Assembly (NCBI RefSeq): GCF_048323695.1
Contig: NZ_JBLWFT010000001.1
Coordinates: 992,001-1,056,000, forward strand
Direction of reading: 5' to 3'
Length of the DNA stretch: 64,000 nucleotides
Source of the DNA: Aquisalimonas sp007126095
GTDB lineage: Bacteria > Pseudomonadota > Gammaproteobacteria > Nitrococcales > Aquisalimonadaceae
This document shows, piece by piece, positions 15,238 through 23,206 of this stretch (positions within the stretch are counted from its first letter, which is position 1; each line of letters begins with the position of its first letter). Position numbers and translations under genes: made by a program. The notes beneath the pieces are model-generated. The model saw only the letters and a list, made by a program, of their open reading frames with translations. It ran no database searches and was not told the DNA's origin.

Positions 15238-15672
15238 TCAGCTGTCGCCCGCGGCCTTCTCAAGATCGGCCACCCGCTGCTCCAGCTCTTTCTGTGCGGT
15301 CACGTCCTTCTGGATGCCGATGTAATAGGTGAGCTGGTCGCGCTCGTTGTACACGGGTGTAATGCTGAGCTCGTTCCAGAACATGGACCCGTCCTTGCGA
15401 TAGTTCCGCAACACCTGCCGCGTCGCGCGGCCATCCATGAGTGCTGCGCGGATCTCGTCCAGCGCCTCCTGATCTCGGTCGTCCGCCTGCAGGAAACGGC
15501 AGTCCTGGTACAGGATCTCGTCCGCACTGAACCCCGTGAGGCGCTCGAAAGCCGGATTGACGTAGATCAGAACGTTGTCGTCGCCTTCCTGCTCGGCAAT
15601 CACGATGCCATCGTTGGATTCGTTCACCAGCATCCTGAGGAGGTCTGCCGGAATGGTCTCCAGATCATTCAT
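15238..15672 (-). CDS. Short LOV-domain protein (blue-light photoreceptor)
   Basis: 144 residues, a single PAS/LOV domain with short helical caps. The photoreactive Cys is in DCRFLQ (C58; consensus NCRFLQ). FMN contacts are present as N90 and N100 in NYRKDGSMFWNEL and Q121 in IGIQKDV. Nothing else is fused, so it is a short LOV like those of Pseudomonas putida, acting through dimerisation or a partner. Its ATG overlaps the stop of the upstream DMT exporter gene (ATGA), which implies translational coupling. The C-terminal helix (QKELEQRVADLEKA) could be a coiled coil. Confidence 0.85.
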   Translation of the reverse strand: MNDLETIPADLLRMLVNESNDGIVIAEQEGDDNVLIYVNPAFERLTGFSADEILYQDCRFLQADDRDQEALDEIRAALMDGRATRQVLRNYRKDGSMFWNELSITPVYNERDQLTYYIGIQKDVTAQKELEQRVADLEKAAGDS

Positions 15673-16568
15673 GATGACGCTTCTTGTTCCCTGGTTGTCT
15701 GGCTCTGTGCCTTCGCCGAGCGTACCGACTCGAAAGCGGCGGCACCGACAATGAGTGCTCCACCGACGATTGTGCTGGACCCGGGCAATTCCGACAAGAC
15801 GAGCGCCGCCAGAACCGTCGCATACACCACCTGCAGACAGTTGATCAGGCTCACCGAAACGGCGCTGTGATGGACCAGCGCATTGGCGAAGAGCGTGTGC
15901 GGCAGGGCCGTGAACACGATTCCCAGCAACACGATCAGTGCCCACTGCCCCGGCCCGAGTTCGAACGAACCGCCACCGAGAAACGGCGCCGTCAGCGCCA
16001 GCACCACCAGGACCTGATAGAACATGGCCGTCTTTCCCGGGTAGTGCCGGAACCGGTGGCGCTGGATCACGTTGCGCAGCGCGTAGGTGAAGGCCGACAG
16101 CAAGCCCCACAGCACGCCCTGGGTGGTGGCATTGTTCAGCGAGAACTCCGGCACCATGAGGTAGACCCCGGCAACAACCGCAAGCGCCCCGGCCAGATCG
16201 ACCAGTCTCGGCGGCTCACCGTGGAAGAACGGCTCGATAAAGACCGTGATCACCGGGAACGTGAACAGCGCCACGATCCCGACCGCTACCGTAGAGACCT
16301 GCATGGCATGGAAGTAGGTCAGCCAGTGCACCGCGAACAAGACGCCCAGACCCAGCACGATCGCGTAGTCGCGGGAGCGGTGCAGGCGGAAATCGAACCG
16401 GGTCAGCAGGAACAGGCCCAGCAACGCCAGCCCCGCGAACAGGCTGCGCCAGACAGTGATGTCCAGCGCCGGCAGCGCAATGAGCTTGGAGAACAACGCC
16501 GTCCCGCCAAGAAGCAGAATACCGATGTGGAGCTGAATCAGACTGGACTGCCGGGTATCGAGCCGCAC
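15669..16568 (-). CDS. EamA-family DMT transporter
   Basis: 299 residues from a GTG at 16568 preceded by GGAGAG. The longer reading from 16667 would run through the trxA terminator and is rejected. Ten transmembrane segments in two EamA repeats are visible (about 5-130 and 140-285), with a YALRNVIQR loop at the start of repeat two. These are drug/metabolite exporters of unknown substrate. The stop overlaps the LOV gene start. Its ribosome-binding site begins just after the trxA terminator T-run, so it needs read-through or a promoter within that region. Confidence 0.85.
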   Translation of the reverse strand: MRLDTRQSSLIQLHIGILLLGGTALFSKLIALPALDITVWRSLFAGLALLGLFLLTRFDFRLHRSRDYAIVLGLGVLFAVHWLTYFHAMQVSTVAVGIVALFTFPVITVFIEPFFHGEPPRLVDLAGALAVVAGVYLMVPEFSLNNATTQGVLWGLLSAFTYALRNVIQRHRFRHYPGKTAMFYQVLVVLALTAPFLGGGSFELGPGQWALIVLLGIVFTALPHTLFANALVHHSAVSVSLINCLQVVYATVLAALVLSELPGSSTIVGGALIVGAAAFESVRSAKAQSQTTREQEASS

Positions 16569-16579
16569 GTGTTCTCTCC

Positions 16580-16610
16580 AAAAAAAGAAGGCCGGCAACG
16601 GGCCGGCCTT
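16580..16610 (-). terminator. Intrinsic terminator of trxA
   Basis: On the minus strand AAGGCCGGC pairs with GCCGGCCTT around CCGTT, followed closely by a run of seven T (plus-strand A run 16580-16586). It lies about 60 bases past the trxA stop. Confidence 0.8.
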
Positions 16611-16630
16611 GATTCGTCTGGCTGGTGACA

Positions 16631-16656
16631 GCCGGAGGCGTCGAGACGCCTCCGGC
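16631..16656 (-). repeat. Near-perfect palindrome after trxA
   Basis: GCCGGAGGCGTC (16631-16642) and GACGCCTCCGGC (16645-16656) are complementary with only two bases between. It lies between the trxA stop and the T-run terminator, so the trxA message would end in two consecutive hairpins. It may stabilise the mRNA 3' end or serve as a binding site. Confidence 0.5.
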
Positions 16657-16667
16657 GCACCGGCCAT

Positions 16668-16994
16668 TCAGAGATTCTGATCGATGAAGGCAGTCAGCTC
16701 GCTCTTGGACAGCGCCCCGACCTTGGTGGCCTGCACGTCACCGTCCTTGAACAGCATCAGGGTCGGAATGCCGCGCACACCGTACTTCGGCGCGGTCTCC
16801 TGATTCTCGTCGATGTCGACCTTCACCACCTTCAAGCGGTCGGCGTAATCCTCCGCGACCTGGTCCAGTACCGGCGCGATCATCTTGCACGGGCCGCACC
16901 ACTCCGCCCAGTAGTCAACGAGCACCGGCCCGCTGGCTTTCAGCACTTCGGTGTCGAACGTACCGTCGGTGGCGTGAACGATTCGGTCTGACAT
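16668..16994 (-). CDS. trxA: Thioredoxin
   Basis: 108 residues; the ATG at 16994 follows GGAGGGGTC. The WCGPC active site is at 32-36 (C33, C36), preceded by VLVDYWAEW. It has the conserved cis-Pro (GIPTL) and KVDIDEN segments. It matches E. coli TrxA in length. Cytoplasmic dithiol reductant for ribonucleotide reductase and others. Single gene, with its own terminator downstream. Confidence 0.97.
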   Translation of the reverse strand: MSDRIVHATDGTFDTEVLKASGPVLVDYWAEWCGPCKMIAPVLDQVAEDYADRLKVVKVDIDENQETAPKYGVRGIPTLMLFKDGDVQATKVGALSKSELTAFIDQNL

Positions 16995-17090
16995 GACCCC
17001 TCCATAGAAACCGGAATAAAGATTACCAATGGTACAAATTCGAGCGCAGCGGCGCCAACGCATCAGTGATGATCGCGGCGATAGACCTGC

Positions 17091-17777
17091 TCAATCTCCA
17101 TCGCCGAAGCTGGCCATGGCCAGCCGCAGCTCCAGGGCCGCCAGCTCGCCGATCGCCCCGGTGGCGTCAGTGCCGTCGCGGTCCATGACGGAGCGCATCA
17201 TGCGCCGCATGATCTCCAGGTGCGGCCCGACGGCAGCCGCCCGCTCGTCCCGCGAATGGTACAACACCCGGCGCAGGCCTGGCTCCAGATCGATCAGCAG
17301 CTCATCCAGCAGCGGATTGCCGACGATGGGAGCGCACGCCCTGGCAAATGCGAAGTTGTGCTCGTAATAGCCCTCAACGTCCCCCTGCTCCGCGCAATTC
17401 ACCATGTGCTCCACCACCGTGTAGAGCGCTGGCAGATTATCCGGCGTCCACCGCTCGGCGACGGCGCGGGTGAGCGTCTGGTAGAGCGGCGTCACCGCCT
17501 CGTACAGGCAGCGGACATCCTCCGGGCCCATGTCGGTGACCAGCGCACCGCGGCGTGGCAGGATCCGTACCAGACGCCGCTTCTCGAGGACACGCAGCGC
17601 CTCGCGCAACGGCCCCCGGCTGACCCCCATGTCCCCGGCAAGCTGAACCTCCAGCAACCGACTTCCCGGCGGCAGCTCACCCCTGATGATGCGCTCGCCC
17701 AGGGATTCGGCAATGGTGACCGACAGGTTGCCCTCGCCGCCTGACGGCGAGGGGTCGGCAATGGAACGCACCGGCAT
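17091..17777 (-). CDS. GntR-family (FCD) transcriptional regulator, likely regulator of fadIJ
   Basis: 228 residues; the ATG at 17777 has AGAGG seven bases upstream. The N-terminal winged helix (about 20-85) includes SRGPLREALRVLEKRRLVR, the GntR signature. The C-terminal FCD all-helical ligand domain spans about 95-225, with Asp/His candidates for a metal or acid site (EHNFAFARA; VGPHLEIM). It diverges from fadI across a region with three TTGTNNACAA palindromes, so it probably represses both itself and fadIJ. The effector, perhaps an acyl-CoA or organic acid, is inference. Confidence 0.85.
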   Translation of the reverse strand: MPVRSIADPSPSGGEGNLSVTIAESLGERIIRGELPPGSRLLEVQLAGDMGVSRGPLREALRVLEKRRLVRILPRRGALVTDMGPEDVRCLYEAVTPLYQTLTRAVAERWTPDNLPALYTVVEHMVNCAEQGDVEGYYEHNFAFARACAPIVGNPLLDELLIDLEPGLRRVLYHSRDERAAAVGPHLEIMRRMMRSVMDRDGTDATGAIGELAALELRLAMASFGDGD

Positions 17778-17805
17778 CCGGCAACCTCTGGATTGACCCA
17801 CAACA

Positions 17806-17875
17806 TTGTCAACAATAATAAACCAATAAGCATTCTTGTTGACAAGGAATCATTACTTTGCAGAATTGTCGACAA
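17806..17875. promoter_or_regulatory. Three evenly spaced TTGTNNACAA operator palindromes
   Basis: The sites are TTGTCAACAA at 17806-17815, TTGTTGACAA at 17836-17845 and TTGTCGACAA at 17866-17875. Their centres are exactly 30 bp apart, so they face roughly the same side of the helix. They lie between the divergent GntR gene and fadI. Palindromes of this shape are typical of FCD-type GntR regulators. Confidence 0.75.
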
Positions 17876-17913
17876 CAGAGCATCCGCCGATCCCCTCGGC
17901 TCAGGAGGACGAC

Positions 17914-19224
17914 GTGGCAAAGACGACCCAACCGACTCAACCCAGTGACCGCATCGCCGTCGTGGACGGCCTGCGCACGCCCTTCGCGCGCCAGCTCACC
18001 GCCTTCAGCGATCTCAACGCCATCCAGCTTGGCACCATGACCACCACGGAGCTGCTCGCGCGGATGGATCTGGATCCGGCGCTCGTGGACCGCATCGTGT
18101 ATGGCCAGGTGGGCATTCAGCCGGAAGCGCCGAATATCGCGCGGGAGGTCATGCTGGCCTCGGGCATGCTCCCGTCGACCGACGCCTACAGCGTCTCCCG
18201 GGCCTGTGCCACGAGCTTCCAGTCCACGGCAGACATTGCACAGGCGATTCAGCTCGGCGACATCGAGATCGGCATGGCGGGTGGGGCCGACTCCACGTCG
18301 GTCCTGCCGATCCAGTTCAGCAAGAAACTCTCGCGGGCATTCATCCGCACCACCAAGGCCAAGACCCTCGGCGAGAAACTGAAACTGTTCAGGGGCATCC
18401 GCCTGAAGGACCTGGCACCGAACCCACCGGCGGTGAAGGATTACTCCACGAATCTCGGCATGGGTGACATCGCCGAGCAGATGGCAAAGAACCACGGCAT
18501 CACCCGCGAGGCGCAGGACGAGTTCGCACTGCGCTCCCACCAGCTCGCCGCCAGGGCGTGGGCCGACGGCAAGCTGAGCAAGGAGGTCATGCCCGCGTTC
18601 GTGCCGCCCTACAAGGGGGCGGCGCTGGAGCAGGACAACAACGTGCGCGGCGATTCGAGCATGGACAAGCTCGGCAAGCTGCGACCGGCCTTTGACCGCA
18701 ACCACGGCACCGTGACCGCGGCCAACAGCACGCCGCTCACTGACGGCTCCTCGACTCTGGTACTGATGAAAGAGAGCCGCGCCCGGGAACTGGGCTATGA
18801 ACCGCTGGGCTACATTCGCTCCTGGGCCTTTGCCGCCACCAACCCGTTCAATGACGCGCTCATGGGTCCCTCCTACGCGACGCCCATCGCCCTGGATCGG
18901 GCAGGTCTCAAACTCAAGGATCTGGAACTGGTGGACATGCATGAAGCGTTCGCCTCCCAGACCCTGGCGAATATAAAGAACTGGCCGTCGAAACAGTTCG
19001 CGCGGGACGTGCTGGGCCGCGACGAGGCCATCGGCGAGATCGACTGGGACCGCTTCAACGTCCTCGGCGGCTCCATCGCCTACGGCCACCCGTTCGCCGC
19101 CACCGGCGGACGGATGATCATTCAGACCCTGCACGAACTGCGCCGTCGCGGCGGCGGCACGGCATTGAACACGGCCTGCGCCGCCGGCGGCCTAGGCGCG
19201 GCCATGATCCTGGAGGTGGCGTAA
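17914..19224 (+). CDS. fadI: 3-ketoacyl-CoA thiolase FadI
   Basis: 436 residues from a GTG at 17914, five bases after AGGAGG. It is closer to FadI than FadA by length and by SDRIAVVDGLRTPFARQ near 11-27. The nucleophile Cys is in SRACATSFQ (C98). The His in IAYGHPFAATGGR and second Cys in LNTACAAGGLG are present. It cleaves 3-ketoacyl-CoA with CoA to release acetyl-CoA. The fadJ start overlaps its stop (TAATG), matching a beta-oxidation complex encoded as an operon. Confidence 0.95.
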   Translation: MAKTTQPTQPSDRIAVVDGLRTPFARQLTAFSDLNAIQLGTMTTTELLARMDLDPALVDRIVYGQVGIQPEAPNIAREVMLASGMLPSTDAYSVSRACATSFQSTADIAQAIQLGDIEIGMAGGADSTSVLPIQFSKKLSRAFIRTTKAKTLGEKLKLFRGIRLKDLAPNPPAVKDYSTNLGMGDIAEQMAKNHGITREAQDEFALRSHQLAARAWADGKLSKEVMPAFVPPYKGAALEQDNNVRGDSSMDKLGKLRPAFDRNHGTVTAANSTPLTDGSSTLVLMKESRARELGYEPLGYIRSWAFAATNPFNDALMGPSYATPIALDRAGLKLKDLELVDMHEAFASQTLANIKNWPSKQFARDVLGRDEAIGEIDWDRFNVLGGSIAYGHPFAATGGRMIIQTLHELRRRGGGTALNTACAAGGLGAAMILEVA

Positions 19225-21395
19225 TGGCTACGGCGAAGGAACACCAGAGCAACGAAACGACGATCTTTCATGTCGAGCAGCGCGACGACGGCATCGCCGT
19301 GGTCACCATTGATCTGCCGGGCGAGAGCCAGAACGTACTCAGCCGGGCACTCATGGAAGAGGCCACGGCCTCCATGGACGCACTGGAGAACGACCAGTCC
19401 GTCAAGGGGATTGTCTTCATCAGTGGCAAGCCGGGCTCATTTATCGCCGGCGCCGACATCGAGATGTTGCAGGCGTGCCGCAGCGCAGAGGAAGTCACGG
19501 AGCTCTCCCGCGCCGGTCAGGCCTTTTTCGACCGCATCGCCAATCTGAACGTCCCGGTGGTGGCGGCGATCAATGGCATGTGCCTGGGCGGCGGCCTCGA
19601 GCTGGCACTGGCCTGCCACGGCCGCGTGTGCACCGACGCCGACAAGACCGCCCTGGGCGTTCCGGAAGTGATGCTCGGCCTGCTGCCGGGCAGCGGCGGC
19701 ACCCAGCGGCTGCCCCGCCTCGTGGGCATCCAGGCGGCTCTGGACATGGCGCTTACCGGCAAGCAGATTCGCCCCGCCAAGGCGAAGCGCATGGGCCTGG
19801 TGGACGACGTAGTGCCCGAACCCATCCTGGAAGACGCGGCCATTCGCATGGTGCAGAAGCTCCAGGGCGGCAAGCGCAACAGCAAGCGCCGTCGAACCTG
19901 GATGGAATCGGCTCTGGAGGGCAATCCCGTCGGGCGGCGGATCGTCTTTGATCAGGCCCGCAAGCAGGCTCAGAGCAAGACCCGGGGCAATTACCCCGCG
20001 CTGCCCCGGATCATCGAGTGCATCGAGACGGGCATCAACCGCGGCATGAAGAGCGGGCTGGAACTGGAGGCCAAGCGCTTCGGCGAGCTGGCGATGACGC
20101 CGCAGGCGCGCCAGCTCATGAACATCTACTTCGCCACCACGGCGATGAAGAAGGATACCGGCACGGACGACACCTCCGCGGCACCGAGGCAGGTCGACCG
20201 GACGGCTGTTCTCGGCGCCGGGCTCATGGGTGCGGGCATCGCCTTTGTCACCACCAACAAGGCGGGCCTGCCGGTGCGGCTGAAGGACATCGCCGTGGAA
20301 GGGCTGAACAAGGGCATGCAGCACCTAAACGACCAGCTCCAGGAGAAGGTCAGTCGGCGCAGCATGACGCCATTCGAGGCCGACGTGCAGCGCAATCGCG
20401 TGACGCCCACCCTGGATTACAGCGGTTTCAGCGGCGTCGACATTGCGATCGAGGCGGTGTTCGAGGACCTGGACCTCAAGCACCGCATGGTGCAGGACAT
20501 CGAAATCAACGCCAGCGAGACCACAATCTTTGCCACCAACACGTCGTCCATTCCGATCACCCGGATCGGCCAGGGCGCCGAGCGGCCACAGAACGTCATC
20601 GGCATGCATTACTTCTCGCCGGTGGAGAAGATGCCGCTGCTGGAGGTGATCGCCACCGACCAGACCGACCCGGAGGTGATCGCCACCACGGTGGACGTGG
20701 GGCGCAGACAGGGCAAGACGGTCATCGTGGTCAAGGATGGCGCCGGCTTCTACGTGAACCGCATCCTGGCGCCTTACATCAACGAGGCGTGCCACATGCT
20801 GAGCGAGGGTGTCGCCATCGACCGCATCGACGAGACCATGCTCAACTTCGGCTTCCCGGTGGGGCCATTCGCCCTGCTCGACGAGGTTGGCCTGGACGTG
20901 ACCGCCAAGGTCGCGCCGATTCTCCACGACGCCTTCGGCGATCGCATGAAACCCGTGGCCGCCGCCGACGCCATGCTGGCGGACGGGCGCTACGGCAAGA
21001 AGAGCCAGAAAGGGTTCTACCAGTACGGCGGCAAGAAGAAGAAGGGCAAGAAGGCGGTGGACGAGAGCGTCTACAGCCTGCTCAAGATCGACCCGAGCAA
21101 CAAGGCACGGGAGTCGGACATCATCGATCGCACACTGCTGATGATGCTCAACGAAGCCGCACGCTGCTACGACGAGGGCGTCATCCGCAGCCTGCGGGAC
21201 GGCGACATCGGCGCAGTCTACGGCATCGGCTTCCCGCCGTTCCGGGGCGGGCCGTTCCGCTACATGGACGAGCGCGGCATTCCCGAGATCGTGCAGCGTC
21301 TCAAGGAGCTCCAGCAGCAGCACGGGGAGCGTTTCGCCCCGGCGGAGATCCTGGAGCGCATGGCCGCAGGCGGCGAGCGATTCCACGGGGATTGA
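19224..21395 (+). CDS. fadJ: Multifunctional beta-oxidation protein FadJ
   Basis: 723 residues. The N-terminal enoyl-CoA hydratase domain (about 15-200) has the oxyanion and acid residues in CLGGGLELALACHGR and PEVMLGLLPGSGGTQRLPR. The NAD-binding 3-hydroxyacyl-CoA dehydrogenase domain starts near 330 (LGAGLMGAGIA) and includes GMHYFSPVEKMPLLEV. Two C-terminal dehydrogenase repeats follow (VKDGAGFYVNRIL; FPPFRGGPFRYMD). It hydrates enoyl-CoA and oxidises the product, feeding FadI. A short poly-Lys stretch (GGKKKKGKK) is common near the end of these proteins. Confidence 0.95.
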   Translation: MATAKEHQSNETTIFHVEQRDDGIAVVTIDLPGESQNVLSRALMEEATASMDALENDQSVKGIVFISGKPGSFIAGADIEMLQACRSAEEVTELSRAGQAFFDRIANLNVPVVAAINGMCLGGGLELALACHGRVCTDADKTALGVPEVMLGLLPGSGGTQRLPRLVGIQAALDMALTGKQIRPAKAKRMGLVDDVVPEPILEDAAIRMVQKLQGGKRNSKRRRTWMESALEGNPVGRRIVFDQARKQAQSKTRGNYPALPRIIECIETGINRGMKSGLELEAKRFGELAMTPQARQLMNIYFATTAMKKDTGTDDTSAAPRQVDRTAVLGAGLMGAGIAFVTTNKAGLPVRLKDIAVEGLNKGMQHLNDQLQEKVSRRSMTPFEADVQRNRVTPTLDYSGFSGVDIAIEAVFEDLDLKHRMVQDIEINASETTIFATNTSSIPITRIGQGAERPQNVIGMHYFSPVEKMPLLEVIATDQTDPEVIATTVDVGRRQGKTVIVVKDGAGFYVNRILAPYINEACHMLSEGVAIDRIDETMLNFGFPVGPFALLDEVGLDVTAKVAPILHDAFGDRMKPVAAADAMLADGRYGKKSQKGFYQYGGKKKKGKKAVDESVYSLLKIDPSNKARESDIIDRTLLMMLNEAARCYDEGVIRSLRDGDIGAVYGIGFPPFRGGPFRYMDERGIPEIVQRLKELQQQHGERFAPAEILERMAAGGERFHGD

Positions 21396-21417
21396 TTCAG
21401 TATCCCGAGCAATGGGT

Positions 21418-21437
21418 GGTGGACCTGAAGGTCCACC
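21418..21437. repeat. Hairpin between fadJ and the GTPase gene; terminator or REP-like element
   Basis: GGTGGACCT (21418-21426) pairs with AGGTCCACC (21429-21437), between two convergent genes. No T-run follows. The flanks (GGGT before, CTACCC after) and core resemble GTGGAC/GTCCAC dispersed repeats found in many proteobacterial intergenic regions, so it may be a REP-like unit. Confidence 0.5.
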
Positions 21438-21448
21438 CTACCCCGTTT

Positions 21449-22468
21449 CTACCGCTTGACGGGAATCAGTCGGGCGCCCTTGAGGGCGGCTTCGACCGCG
21501 TCCCAGTCCGGTGGGGTGTCGTCGTCGGCGATGCACTCCACGCGGCTGTCGGTCCGCCAGGACGAAGCGCGGACGGATAGTGCCCCATCGGCCCGATCGA
21601 ACAGAAACCAGCCGTTATCGCAGTGGAACACGCCCTTGACGCGGGCACCGGGGGCGCAGGTTCGCAGCACTTCCGCCACGTGATCCTGGTCGAAGCAGTC
21701 TCCGGGGTGAAACCGCCAGCCGCAGGCCGTGAGCCCCTGGCCACGATTCTCCTGGCGAACGTGCCTGCCGGGCTCGGGCTCGGCCTCCGGGGCCTCTTCC
21801 CTATGATCGTGGTGATGGTGCGCCTCCGGGAACAGCGCCTTGCGCCCGGGGTGGGCTCCGATATCCAGCCAGGCCGGATCGATTCGGCCGTCCCGAACCG
21901 CTTCGACCCGCGCCTTGGGCGGGAAGAGCGCGTGCGCCCATTCCTGGAACCGCTCGAGGTCGGCACGTGCGCACACATCGGTCTTGTTGGCCACCAGCAC
22001 GTCGGCCAGCTCCACCTGATCACGGAATACCTCGCTGGCCATGACCTTGTCCTCGGCCAGCCGACGCGGATCCACCAAACAGACCGTGGCGCGCACATCC
22101 AGCGCCTCGCCAAGGCCGTCGCCGCGCAGGGTATCCAGCACCCTCGCCGGGTGGCCCACGCCCGTTGGCTCGATCAGCAGCCGGTCCGGCCGCGCCTCCC
22201 GCAGCAGGCGCGCCAGCGTCACCTCGAGCGGTGCGCCCATGGTGCAACACATGCAACCGCCGGGAAGCTCCCGGATGACCGCTTCACCTTTCCCTGAATC
22301 CAGTGCGGCCCCGTCCACAGCGACTTCCCCGAACTCGTTCACGAGCACGGCCCAGCGCTCACCGTCGGGTGCACGGTCCAGCAGGCTGCGCACGGCCGTG
22401 CTCTTGCCCACTCCGAGGAAACCGGTTATCACGTTGGTCGGGACATGGGATACTCTGCGCCGCGCCAT
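21449..22468 (-). CDS. COG0523 (CobW/ZigA-type) GTPase, putative zinc metallochaperone
   Basis: 339 residues. Walker A is GFLGVGKST near 16-24, the metal motif GGCMCC near 70-75 (CxCC), the Walker B region LLIEPTG near 97-103 and the base motif NKTD near 160. A His-rich run (HHHHDH) lies near 217. The C-terminal CobW_C domain ends with CDNGWFLFDRADG. COG0523 GTPases deliver zinc to apo-enzymes under zinc limitation. It diverges from an ABC cassette across a Zur-like box, which supports a zinc role. Confidence 0.85.
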   Translation of the reverse strand: MARRRVSHVPTNVITGFLGVGKSTAVRSLLDRAPDGERWAVLVNEFGEVAVDGAALDSGKGEAVIRELPGGCMCCTMGAPLEVTLARLLREARPDRLLIEPTGVGHPARVLDTLRGDGLGEALDVRATVCLVDPRRLAEDKVMASEVFRDQVELADVLVANKTDVCARADLERFQEWAHALFPPKARVEAVRDGRIDPAWLDIGAHPGRKALFPEAHHHHDHREEAPEAEPEPGRHVRQENRGQGLTACGWRFHPGDCFDQDHVAEVLRTCAPGARVKGVFHCDNGWFLFDRADGALSVRASSWRTDSRVECIADDDTPPDWDAVEAALKGARLIPVKR

Positions 22469-22521
22469 AGGAAAGGCACCCCCTGATTCAGTTCGGGCGA
22501 TGTCTGGTTTTGCTCATCGCA

Positions 22522-22545
22522 AAAACGATATAGTATAACACTTTT
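22522..22545. promoter_or_regulatory. Zur-box-like palindrome in the divergent promoter
   Basis: ACGATATAGTATAACACTTT is centred on 22533. The right half read outward gives AAAGTGTTATA, a perfect match to the Zur half-site as I recall it (GTGTTATANTATAACA type). The left half (ACGATATA) has three mismatches. The palindrome overlaps TATA-like elements, with TTGCTC at 22510-22515 upstream, as a repressor site should. It separates the COG0523 GTPase gene from the ABC cassette. Confidence 0.65.
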
Positions 22546-22567
22546 CAGATCACGGTCCGGAGGCCGG

Positions 22568-23206
22568 ATGCTCGGGATTCAGGATGTTGTCTACCGTTAC
22601 AGGGACGGTACCACTGTCACGCTGCCTGACTGGCACGCCGAGACCGGTGACCACTGGGCCCTGCTCGGCCCGTCCGGCAGCGGCAAGAGTACGCTCCTGA
22701 ACATCCTCGGCGGCCTTCTGCGCCCCGCCAGCGGCCAGGTCATCATTGACGGCCAGCAACTCAACGCCCTGGACGAACGGGCTCTGGACCGCTTCCGGGG
22801 CCGACACATCGGCATCGTCTTCCAAACGCTGCACCTGGTGGACGCACTGAATGTGCGGAACAATCTGCTTCTGGCCCGCTACTTCGCCGGCCTACCACAG
22901 GACCGTGACCAGGTTGACGGGGTGCTGGACGCCCTGGGAATCGGCGACCTGGCAAGACGGACGCCCAACCAGCTCAGCCAGGGCCAGGCCCAGCGGGTTG
23001 CCCTCGCCAGGGCGGTGATCAATGAGCCTTCCGTGATTCTCGCAGACGAGCCCACGTCAGCCCTGGATGAAGCCAACTGCCGGCAGGTCATGGGGTTGCT
23101 CGGCAACCAGGCTCGCGCATGCGGCGCCACCCTGGTCGTGGCCACACACGACCCGCGCGTCCGGGACTACATGGACCACACCCTGGAACTGGAGGCCACC
23201 GGATGA
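22568..23206 (+). CDS. ABC transporter ATP-binding protein (LolD/MacB-like)
   Basis: 212 residues: Walker A GPSGSGKST near 34-42, Q-loop FQTLHLV near 85-91, signature LSQGQAQR near 136-143, Walker B VILADEP near 157-163 and H-loop VVATHD near 187-192. It is the short MacB/LolD/FtsE-type ATPase that drives FtsX-like permeases. Its stop overlaps the permease start (ATGA). As I recall, the order ATPase-permease-DUF3299 resembles the Zur-regulated PA4064-PA4066 genes of P. aeruginosa. Confidence 0.88.
   Translation: MLGIQDVVYRYRDGTTVTLPDWHAETGDHWALLGPSGSGKSTLLNILGGLLRPASGQVIIDGQQLNALDERALDRFRGRHIGIVFQTLHLVDALNVRNNLLLARYFAGLPQDRDQVDGVLDALGIGDLARRTPNQLSQGQAQRVALARAVINEPSVILADEPTSALDEANCRQVMGLLGNQARACGATLVVATHDPRVRDYMDHTLELEATG

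Noticed and set aside
20018..21580. A 520-codon plus-strand frame within fadJ
   Set aside because: Out of frame with fadJ, whose domains run the whole length. The translation is a repetitive Arg/Gly/His-rich product.
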